Below are positions 1 through 5,387 of a stretch of DNA of 5,917 nucleotides, piece by piece. The DNA lies in assembly GCA_023424725.1 (NCBI GenBank), contig JAFADQ010000349.1, positions 1 through 5,917 on the forward strand, read 5' to 3'. The number at the start of each line of letters is the position of its first letter. Position 1 is the stretch's first letter. The position numbers were made by a program, and so were the translations under genes. Under the pieces are notes generated by a model, which saw only the letters and a program-made list of their open reading frames with translations, made no database searches and had not been told where the DNA came from. The DNA comes from Bacteroidota bacterium (GTDB taxonomy: Bacteria; Bacteroidota; Bacteroidia; Cytophagales; Hymenobacteraceae).

Positions 1-797
1 TGTTGCTGTATGCCTGGTGGCAAAACCTCCAAAACCAAGCAAACGTCAAAGGGTTTATCGTTAAATCCTGGCGGGCAATTTGGGCAATTCAGGGGCCAGT
101 GTTGTTTTATTTCGGGTGGATTTTAGCGCTCAGCTTATATTCTTATTATGTGGGCCGGTTTAATGCCGAAAGCGCAGGGGCAAACGATATTACACTGGCC
201 AACCGGTACGCGCTGCTACCTAAGGGCTTAGCACATCATTTTATTAGCAAAGCAGCTGCGCTTATTTTCTTTTTACTTTTCCTTAATTATTTCCTTACAA
301 GAGGCGTAAAACAGCACTATTCGGCAACCGCAAAATTGCTGGCAAAAATGGCTGTCTGGGCAGCGGTTTTTGCCGGTTTGTATTTGCTGCTGTTGCCCCT
401 GGGCGGCTACCGGCCCTACCGCCCGCTTATTGTGCGCTACGATACCTTTATTCCGGTAACTATTTGCCTTGTTTTTTTAGTGGGAGTTAGCACCGCGTTT
501 GTGCTTACCCGGCTGCAACTTAGGCAGCGCGGCATTTACATTGCCACCATAGTTGCTATACTGGGCATTTTTACCATTACCGACGATACTTTTACCGACG
601 ATGCCTACCGCTGCGAAAAAGACGCGCTGCGCACCATTGCCGCTTCCGATAAAGATATTGTAGAACTAAAAGCCAGTTGCTGGATAATGGCCTGGAGTAC
701 GTATGGAAGCCCCGGCGAATCGGAAATAAACAGCCGGATGCTACAGTACTGGAATGTAACCCAAGACAAAAAGCTGTACTACCACAAGCCCGATTAA
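1..797 (+). CDS. Multi-pass membrane protein of unknown function, 5' end cut by window edge
   Basis: The reading frame is open from the left edge to a TAA stop at 795-797 and gives at least 264 residues. The first possible start is a TTG at position 3 with only two bases before it, so the gene very probably begins outside the window. Counting from that codon, hydrophobic stretches near residues 32-50, 82-98, 116-135, 148-170 and 178-194 look like five membrane segments. Between segments 3 and 4 is a loop rich in Gly, Tyr, Arg and Pro (residues 134-148, GGYRPYRP followed by RYD). The last 70 residues form a soluble tail with several acidic residues and two cysteines (204 and 226) that could form a disulfide if the tail is outside the cytoplasm. 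I do not recognise a family. The loop-and-tail plan resembles polytopic envelope or polysaccharide-related proteins, but that is only an impression. The stop lies 125 bp before the next start, a gap in which I see no strong terminator. Confidence 0.8.
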   Translation, partial: LLYAWWQNLQNQANVKGFIVKSWRAIWAIQGPVLFYFGWILALSLYSYYVGRFNAESAGANDITLANRYALLPKGLAHHFISKAAALIFFLLFLNYFLTRGVKQHYSATAKLLAKMAVWAAVFAGLYLLLLPLGGYRPYRPLIVRYDTFIPVTICLVFLVGVSTAFVLTRLQLRQRGIYIATIVAILGIFTITDDTFTDDAYRCEKDALRTIAASDKDIVELKASCWIMAWSTYGSPGESEINSRMLQYWNVTQDKKLYYHKPD

Positions 798-922
798 GCT
801 GGTTTGTATTTGGTTTACGGGCAGAGTTACGCAAAGCTTCGTGCAATACACCGGGCAGGATTCCGTTATGCTATAGTGGCCCTAAAATTGCCTTTTACAG
901 GTTAACCTTTTGCCCTATCAAC

Positions 923-1651
923 ATGAAAAACAGCATCGGCAGCCTTATTATGGGCATTGCCATTATTATAACGGCGCTTATTCTGGGCAACGCCTGGACG
1001 CAGGGGAAAAAGCGCGCCGAAACCGTATATGTTACCGGCTCTGCTTCTACCGATTTTACTTCCGATCTTATCGTGTGGCGGGCATCTTTTTCCGAAAGAT
1101 CTTTTAACACTAAAGATGCTTTCGCGGCCCTGAAAAAAGATGCTGCAAACATCCGCAAATACCTGGTTAGCAAAGGTGTGAAAGAAAGCGAGATCGTGTT
1201 TTCGTCTATCGATATCCAGAAAAACTTCCGCACCGAAATGCTAAACCAGCACATGAGCACGCAGGTGTTCGATGGCTACACGCTGGTGCAAAATATCAGC
1301 ATAGAATCTAAAGAAGTAGATAAAATAGAGAAGATATCCAGGGAAATAACCGAACTGATAGAGCAGGACATTGAGCTATACTCGCAAACGCCCGAATATT
1401 ATTACACCAAACTTAGCGAGCTGAAAATAGAAATGGTAGCCAAAGCCACCGCCGATGGCAAGCTGCGCGCCGATAAAATTGCCGAAAACGCGGGTAGCAG
1501 CGTTGCCAACCTTACCAGCGCCAATTTGGGCATCTTCCAGATTACGGGCCAGAATACCAACGAAGATTACAGTTATGGCGGCGCCTTTAATACCTGGTCT
1601 AAAGACAAAACCGCCTCTATTACCGTGCGGCTGGAGTTTGAGGTAGAGTAA
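923..1651 (+). CDS. SIMPL domain-containing (DUF541) envelope protein
   Basis: This 242-residue protein begins at the ATG at 923. The same frame is open upstream to 677, but that extension overlaps the previous gene and reads as non-coding sequence, while the ATG at 923 is followed at once by a membrane segment. Residues 4-24 (IGSLIMGIAIIITALILG region) form an uncleaved anchor or signal sequence. The rest matches the SIMPL/DUF541 pattern: a first strand VYVTGSAS at about 36-43, the strand LIVWRASF after it, a helix with many Lys, Asp and Ala residues, the segment SEIVFSSIDIQKNF, a second helix-strand half with KATADGKLRADKIAENAG, and a closing ITVRLEFEVE strand. SIMPL proteins are mostly periplasmic or surface proteins of unclear biochemical role; some are linked to oxidative stress or signalling, so no specific function is claimed. 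No Shine-Dalgarno sequence precedes the start. The stop is 7 bp from a strong inverted repeat. Confidence 0.9.
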   Translation: MKNSIGSLIMGIAIIITALILGNAWTQGKKRAETVYVTGSASTDFTSDLIVWRASFSERSFNTKDAFAALKKDAANIRKYLVSKGVKESEIVFSSIDIQKNFRTEMLNQHMSTQVFDGYTLVQNISIESKEVDKIEKISREITELIEQDIELYSQTPEYYYTKLSELKIEMVAKATADGKLRADKIAENAGSSVANLTSANLGIFQITGQNTNEDYSYGGAFNTWSKDKTASITVRLEFEVE

Positions 1652-1658
1652 GTTTACC

Positions 1659-1691
1659 AAACCTATAAGGTTTTGGAAACCTTATAGGTTT
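1659..1691. terminator. Perfect 15-bp hairpin, candidate bidirectional terminator or REP-like repeat
   Basis: Bases 1659-1673 (AAACCTATAAGGTTT) pair perfectly with 1677-1691 around a TGG loop, starting 7 bp after the SIMPL stop codon. Only one further T follows the right arm before AAAT, so this is not a textbook U-tract terminator. The arms themselves end in A and T runs, which supplies a short U run on either strand. Very similar AAACCT...AGGTTT hairpins are, from general knowledge, scattered between genes in many Bacteroidota genomes. It may therefore be a dispersed repeat that also acts as a stop between two convergent genes. Confidence 0.65.
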
Positions 1692-1707
1692 TAAATCTCC
1701 TGATCAC

Positions 1708-1763
1708 AAAGCAAATCAGGCTGCAAGAGGCAAAAAAGTGCCCGTTGCAGCCTGATTTGCTTT
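1708..1763. terminator. Perfect 19-bp hairpin, second candidate stop between convergent genes
   Basis: Bases 1708-1726 (AAAGCAAATCAGGCTGCAA) are the exact reverse complement of 1745-1763. The 18-base loop can add an inner 4-bp stem (GGCA 1729-1732 with TGCC 1739-1742) around AAAAAG. It lies 16 bp after the first hairpin and 153 bp from the end of the minus-strand gene, so it sits between two convergent genes. The right arm ends in TTT with T-rich sequence beyond it, and the left arm begins with AAA, so the structure could stop transcription in both directions. It could also be a member of a repeat family. Confidence 0.6.
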
Positions 1764-1916
1764 ATCCGCTTTTATAAGCTACGGTACATTTTTAAATTTA
1801 AGCTTTCCCTTGGTTTATTCCTTCACAAACCTACATGTAAAATTGCACCGCCTGTTATTGTGCTGTGCAGGCACAGGCCAAGGGAACAATAATGAATCTA
1901 CCGCAGTATGCCGCTT

Positions 1917-2855
1917 TTACTTATCTCCCGGCTTCTTCCACAACGGGCCTTTTTTCGATTCCTGTTTCTCTATTTTCTTGTTCCGGTGCAGTTCGTTTAA
2001 GGCCAATTCCGCATCTGCGAAGTTCAGGTTGCTCAGCTCCGCGAATTCTTTGGTGGTTAGCGTAGGGAATTGCGCAAAAAGGCTTTCGTAGCTTGTGTTA
2101 TATATTTGCTTAAGCGCGTCGGGTTTTAGCTTAAGCAGCGCTTCTTCGTACGCTTGGTAAGGTTTAGAGCCGTACACCATAAAGCGGTTTTGGTTGGCGT
2201 CGGTAAAGAAAATAGTTGGGAAACCCCGCACGCCCAGTTGCCGCGCCAAATCCAGGTCCTGGTTAAATAATTCTATGGCCGGGCCTTCAAAACCGGCTTT
2301 TAGGTTGGCGGCATCCAGGCCGGTTTGGCTGGCGGCCTGCTTCAGGTGCTCCCATTTGGTAATGTTCTTTTTCTCCAGAAACACCATTTCTTTTATGCGG
2401 CGCAAAAATGCCTGTGCCTTTTCTTCGCCCTGCAACTGGGCGGCTTTAAACGCTACCGATGGCGGGTAAGAAGACGAAAGCGGATCTTCCAGCCACACAT
2501 CGCCATCTATCGGCATTTGGTAATGGTTGCTGGCTTCTTCCCAATGTGTGGCTACATCGGTTGGCTTGCCTACATCGCGGCCGCCGTATGTATCCCACGA
2601 TTTAAGCAAACCGCCCATCCGGTATTCTATCTCGAAATAATTGCCGTATTCCAGCTTTAGTTTGCGCAGTTGCGCCTCTACTCCCCAACACGACGAGCAA
2701 ATCGGGTCGGTAAAATAAAGCACTTTTACAGGTTTTTGCCGGTTAATGGGTTGAAGAATCGCACCTGTTTCGGTAGAGGCCGTGGCACCCGGAATTTCGC
2801 ACAATCCGGTTACCGGGTCGCAGTTCATCGGGTTATTTTTCTCGTTGTTACTCAT
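1917..2855 (-). CDS. DsbA/SpxH (YjbH)-like thioredoxin-fold protein with winged-helix-like tail
   Basis: This 312-residue protein (from the ATG at 2855) belongs to the DsbA-like family that includes the ClpXP adaptor SpxH/YjbH and FrnE-type dithiol proteins. The first strand LYFTDPICSSCW carries a CxxC pair (Cys53, Cys56). Family landmarks follow: MGGLLKSW, an all-helical insert with DVWLEDPLSSSYPPS, and LGVRGFPTIFF with the cis-proline at about 213. A short N-terminal Cys-x6-Cys motif (Cys12, Cys19; CDPVTGLC) could bind metal or form a disulfide. Residues about 265-307 (LTTKEFAEL ... GPLWK) look like a winged helix, which argues for a cytoplasmic protein. The start is uncertain. An ATG at 2939 would add 28 residues that look like a lipoprotein signal (h-region LFSFLALIIIV, lipobox INSC). 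The longest frame, to 3014, begins inside a repeat and is rejected. It is divergent from the HxlR regulator gene and probably shares regulation with it. Confidence 0.85.
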   Translation of the reverse strand: MSNNEKNNPMNCDPVTGLCEIPGATASTETGAILQPINRQKPVKVLYFTDPICSSCWGVEAQLRKLKLEYGNYFEIEYRMGGLLKSWDTYGGRDVGKPTDVATHWEEASNHYQMPIDGDVWLEDPLSSSYPPSVAFKAAQLQGEEKAQAFLRRIKEMVFLEKKNITKWEHLKQAASQTGLDAANLKAGFEGPAIELFNQDLDLARQLGVRGFPTIFFTDANQNRFMVYGSKPYQAYEEALLKLKPDALKQIYNTSYESLFAQFPTLTTKEFAELSNLNFADAELALNELHRNKKIEKQESKKGPLWKKPGDK

Positions 2856-2963
2856 GGTTTTTATAGGGTTAATTATCTGGCAACTGTTTATGCTCACTAT
2901 AATTATCAGCGCTAAAAATGAAAACAATTTGCCGGGCATGTTGATTATAAAGTTACTATTGGA

Positions 2964-3084
2964 CCTCACCCTAAATCCCTTTCCAAATGAGAGGGACTTC
3001 AAGGAGTTTCGCATTTTTTATAGTCAAATCTGCCCCAGGCTCCTAATTCTCCCCTCTCATTATGGAGAGGGGCTGGGGGTGAGG
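2964..3084. repeat. 121-bp MITE-like inverted-repeat element in the divergent promoter region
   Basis: The ends are an exact inverted pair, CCTCACCC at 2964-2971 and GGGTGAGG at 3077-3084. The similarity continues inward over about 35 bases per side with scattered mismatches; both arms carry a CCCT-T/C-TCC core followed by ATGAGAGGG. Each arm can also fold on itself, the right one as CCCCTC...GAGAGGGG at 3051-3072. The centre (3000-3048) is unrelated single-copy sequence. CCTCACCC...CCCTCTCC...GGAGAGGG...GGGTGAGG elements are, from general knowledge, dispersed between genes in many Bacteroidota genomes. It encodes nothing, and any proteins read from it are chance frames. It lies between two divergent genes, so it could affect expression of either. 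Confidence 0.8.
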
Positions 3085-3134
3085 TTATACAAAGGTCAGG
3101 CTTTAAAAACCCTAAGGCAATAAGTCAGAAAAAC

Positions 3135-3452
3135 ATGACTACTCACATTCCGGACGCAGATAATAAAAGTTGCCCTGCCGAAAGTCTGCTGAAGCAACTA
3201 AGCGGCAAGTGGAAACCACAGATTTTCCGTTTTGCTGCCACTGGCCCGGTGCGCTTTAACAGTTTGCTGCGCGAATTACCCGGCTCTAACAAACAATCTA
3301 TCGCCACAGCCCTGCGCGAACTGGAAGAAGCCGGAATTCTGGACAAAACCATCGTGAAAGAGAAACCGCTGCACATAGAATATTCCTTGTCAGAAAAAGG
3401 TGTTGGGCTGATTTCGGTGTTTAAGAGTCTGGAAGGAATGTTGCAAGAGTAA
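3135..3452 (+). CDS. HxlR-family winged-helix transcriptional regulator with one N-terminal cysteine
   Basis: This complete 105-residue protein starts at the ATG at 3135, preceded by an A-rich stretch (AGAAAAAC) rather than a Shine-Dalgarno sequence. It has the HxlR pattern: CPAESLLKQLSGKWKPQI (residues 13-30), then VRFNSLLRELPGSNKQSIATALRELEEAGIL as the helix-turn-helix (about 39-69). The wing follows, with HIEYSLSEKG (about 80-89) and a C-terminal dimerisation helix. Cys13 is the only cysteine and sits where redox-sensing HxlR regulators of Bacillus (YodB, HypR) have their reactive cysteine, which forms intersubunit disulfides or reacts with quinones and aldehydes. The position and uniqueness of the cysteine are seen; sensing is inferred. 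The gene is divergent from the CxxC protein, the typical arrangement for an HxlR regulator and its target. It is bracketed by two different inverted-repeat elements. The 5' leader after the upstream element is only 50 bp. Confidence 0.92.
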   Translation: MTTHIPDADNKSCPAESLLKQLSGKWKPQIFRFAATGPVRFNSLLRELPGSNKQSIATALRELEEAGILDKTIVKEKPLHIEYSLSEKGVGLISVFKSLEGMLQE

Positions 3453-3505
3453 GAGTTTAGGCTGAATCAAAATTGTCAAATCGCTGCTCCACTGCCACTG
3501 TTATG

Positions 3506-3643
3506 CTGTCATTGCGAGCGGTAGCGAAGCAATCTGGTGCATAGTGAGTTAATAAAGTCAAATATAGATTGAGATGTAAAATAATTCGAACAATAATAGA
3601 CCATGGCACAACCCGATTGCTTCGCTATCGCTCGCAATGACAG
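3506..3643. repeat. 138-bp MITE-like element with 29-bp terminal inverted repeats
   Basis: Bases 3506-3534 (starting CTGTCATTGCGAGCG, ending GCGAAGCAATC) are the reverse complement of 3615-3643, with one mismatch in 29 (G at 3521 opposite the position that would need A). The 80-bp centre is AT-rich and holds no gene. Repeats built on TGTCATTGCGAGCG...GAAGCAATC are, from general knowledge, widespread intergenic elements in several bacterial phyla including Bacteroidota. No transposase is present, so it would be a non-autonomous element moved in trans or a REP-type hairpin sequence. I see no convincing target-site duplication: the flanks are TTATG on the left and GTTAA on the right. It lies 53 bp after the HxlR stop and could end that transcript. 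Confidence 0.85.
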
Positions 3644-3753
3644 GTTAAATTTAACATTGGCGCTGCGATTGGATTTCTATAAAACAATTACCTTGTAACG
3701 GGCAAAAAAACGGCCTTGGCAGGGTAACTTACAGCATTGGATTTTGAAATCTG

Positions 3754-3765
3754 TTTTGGCCAAAA
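3754..3765. promoter_or_regulatory. 12-bp palindrome over the kynU -33 element, possible operator
   Basis: TTTTGGCCAAAA is a perfect palindrome that covers the TTG of the predicted kynU promoter. A repressor bound there would block RNA polymerase. The motif is AT-flanked and short, so chance is a real alternative. TGGCCAAAAAA recurs once at 5152-5162, downstream of the kynU terminator, without the left half of the palindrome. Confidence 0.3.
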
Positions 3766-3783
3766 AAACTGTTGCTATCTTTG
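3756..3783 (+). promoter_or_regulatory. Bacteroidota-type promoter of kynU (TTG - 17 bp - TATCTTTG)
   Basis: A TTG at 3756-3758 is followed after 17 bp by TATCTTTG at 3776-3783. This matches the phylum consensus of a -33 TTG and a -7 TAnnTTTG element. The last base of the -7 box is only 5 bp before the kynU ATG at 3789, so transcription should begin at or within a few bases of the start codon. The -33 element overlaps a 12-bp perfect palindrome. Confidence 0.65.
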
Positions 3784-3788
3784 CGCCC

Positions 3789-5063
3789 ATGCAGTACCAA
3801 AACAGCCTTTCTTTCGCGCAGCAGCAAGACCAGCAAGACCCGTTGCGCTCTTTCCGCGATCTTTTTTATATCCCGCAGATAAACGGGAAACCAGCAGTTT
3901 ATTTCACCGGAAATTCGCTTGGGTTGCAGCCTAAAACGGCCCGCGCAGCCGTAGAACAGGAACTAAAAGATTGGGCAGAACTGGGCGTAGAAGGTCATTT
4001 CCAGGCCAAAAACCCCTGGTACAGCTACCACGAACTATTAACCGACAGCACAGCCCGTGTAGTGGGTGCCAAACCGATAGAAGTGGTGGTGATGAATACG
4101 CTTACCACCAACCTGCACCTGATGATGGTGTCGTTTTACCGGCCAACCCGAGAGCGTTTCAAGATCATAACCGAAGCCGGCGCTTTTCCATCTGACCAAT
4201 ACGCGCTCGAAACTCAGGTTAAATTTCATGGTTACAACCCTGCAGAGGCCATTATTGAGCTTACGCCAAGAGAAGGCGAACATACGCTGCGCACCGAAGA
4301 TATTCTGGCCAAAATAGAAGAAACCGGCAACGAGCTGGCGCTGGTGATGATGGGCGGCGTAAATTACTACACCGGCCAGGCATTTGATATGAAAGTCATA
4401 ACCGCAACCGCTCACAAAGTTGGCGCGCAAGCCGGATTTGATTTAGCGCACGCCGCAGGCAACCTGCATTTGCAGCTGCACGCCTGGGATGTTGATTTTG
4501 CCGTGTGGTGTACCTACAAATACCTTAACTCGGGCCCGGGCGGCACGTCGGGCGTTTTTGTACACGAGCGCCACGCCAACAACCCCGATTTACCAAGATT
4601 TGCCGGCTGGTGGGGCCACGATAAGCACGAGCGTTTTAAAATGCGCAAAGGCTTTACGCCAATGCCCGGCGCCGAAGGCTGGCAGCTAAGCAACGCGCAA
4701 ATTCTGCCCATGGCGGTGCATAAAGCATCTTTAGAAATTTTCGATAAAGCCGGAATAGAAAACCTAAGGAAGAAAAGTTTGCTGCTTACCGGTTATCTCG
4801 AATTCATGTTAAACGACCTGAACAAAGACGAAGAGCATTATAAAATTATTACGCCAACAGACCCTGAGCAGCGCGGTTGCCAGCTTTCGTTAGTGGCCAG
4901 AAGTAACGGCCGCGAGGCCTTCGACAGCTTAACCAAGGCCGGAGTTATTGCCGATTGGCGCGAGCCCGATGTAATACGCCTGGCGCCGGTGCCGCTGTAT
5001 AATACGTTTGAAGATGTGTACCGATTTGTAGAAATTCTGCGCGAGCAAATCTCTGCCCGGTAA
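3789..5063 (+). CDS. kynU: Kynureninase
   Basis: Kynureninase is a cytoplasmic PLP enzyme of aspartate-aminotransferase fold type I. It cleaves L-kynurenine to anthranilate and alanine, or 3-hydroxykynurenine to 3-hydroxyanthranilate and alanine. The 424-residue protein is complete and of normal length. Visible landmarks are FTGNSLGLQPK (39-49), MNTLTTNLH (102-110, phosphate-binding region), FPSDQYA (133-139), GFDLAHAAGN (216-225) with Asp218 contacting the PLP ring nitrogen and His221, and TYKYLNSGPGG (242-252) with Tyr243 and the PLP Schiff-base Lys244. The Asp-to-Lys spacing of 26 equals that of the human enzyme. FAGWWGH (271-277) and WQLSN (298-302) supply substrate-site residues. The ATG at 3789 was chosen because a TTG-started frame from 3744 would overlap the promoter and adds atypical sequence. 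It stands alone with its own promoter and terminator; no kmo, haao or tryptophan dioxygenase gene is near. Confidence 0.97.
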   Translation: MQYQNSLSFAQQQDQQDPLRSFRDLFYIPQINGKPAVYFTGNSLGLQPKTARAAVEQELKDWAELGVEGHFQAKNPWYSYHELLTDSTARVVGAKPIEVVVMNTLTTNLHLMMVSFYRPTRERFKIITEAGAFPSDQYALETQVKFHGYNPAEAIIELTPREGEHTLRTEDILAKIEETGNELALVMMGGVNYYTGQAFDMKVITATAHKVGAQAGFDLAHAAGNLHLQLHAWDVDFAVWCTYKYLNSGPGGTSGVFVHERHANNPDLPRFAGWWGHDKHERFKMRKGFTPMPGAEGWQLSNAQILPMAVHKASLEIFDKAGIENLRKKSLLLTGYLEFMLNDLNKDEEHYKIITPTDPEQRGCQLSLVARSNGREAFDSLTKAGVIADWREPDVIRLAPVPLYNTFEDVYRFVEILREQISAR

Positions 5064-5087
5064 ACATAAACCGAACTTTATTTATTG

Positions 5088-5118
5088 AAGCCCGCAGCCA
5101 AAACTGCGGGCTTTTTTT
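5088..5118 (+). terminator. Strong intrinsic terminator of kynU
   Basis: A 10-bp perfect stem (AAGCCCGCAG at 5088-5097 with CTGCGGGCTT at 5104-5113) surrounds a CCAAAA loop and runs into seven T residues (5112-5118). It begins 24 bp after the kynU stop codon. This is a textbook Rho-independent terminator and closes the kynU unit. Confidence 0.92.
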
Positions 5119-5387
5119 GTTTGCCATCAGCATAAATTTTGTAAGCTGTGGTGGCCAAAAAAGCGCCTGTTAATTACCAAAATTTGGAATAAAGCTGCCT
5201 TGATCTGTAATTGCGCTATCACGAAATCGGGACTTTTAAAACCATCTCAACCTAAAGAATAAAAACCGGCGATAATAAAATCTGAAATAATTTTCGGGGC
5301 AGCTTCTACAATTTCTTTCAACTTCCGTATAAGCACTACTGACTATCAATAAGATAACATCTAAATTACTATATACAGATTTTAGCC
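5119..5387. other. Intergenic stretch with no recognisable gene
   Basis: These 269 AT-rich bases between the kynU terminator and the TonB-domain gene hold no convincing reading frame, RNA gene or repeat on either strand. They must contain the promoter of the following gene, but I find no clean TTG / TAnnTTTG pair near its start. The closest features are TAAATTTTG at 5133-5141 and a short palindrome CCAAA-A-TTTGG at 5177-5187, both weak. Confidence 0.6.

Noticed and set aside
888..912. Possible promoter for the SIMPL gene (TTG at 888-890, AACCTTTTG ending at 912)
   Set aside because: The -7 box does not match TAnnTTTG and the spacing is too short, although the distance to the ATG resembles kynU. 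Too weak to annotate.
677..922. Upstream extension of the SIMPL frame to 677, giving 324 residues
   Set aside because: It overlaps the previous gene by 121 bp in another frame, reads as atypical sequence, and would place the clear membrane anchor in the middle of the protein. The ATG at 923 fits the family.
1805..1886. 9-bp inverted repeat TTCCCTTGG / CCAAGGGAA
   Set aside because: The arms are 64 bp apart with no other structure around them; chance is likely.
2782..3123. Plus-strand frame of 113 codons across the divergent region
   Set aside because: It runs antisense to the N-terminus of the CxxC protein and through the repeat element, and its product has no family features.
3085..3134. 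Promoter for the HxlR gene in its 50-bp leader
   Set aside because: No TAnnTTTG box is visible there; the promoter may lie within the repeat element but I cannot point to it.
4038..4430. Minus-strand frame of 130 codons inside kynU
   Set aside because: It is a shadow of the well-supported kynureninase frame, with low-complexity His-rich product.
5177..5187. Short palindrome CCAAA-A-TTTGG upstream of the TonB-domain gene
   Set aside because: Only 5-bp arms of A/T-rich sequence about 200 bp from the start codon; no reason to call it an operator.
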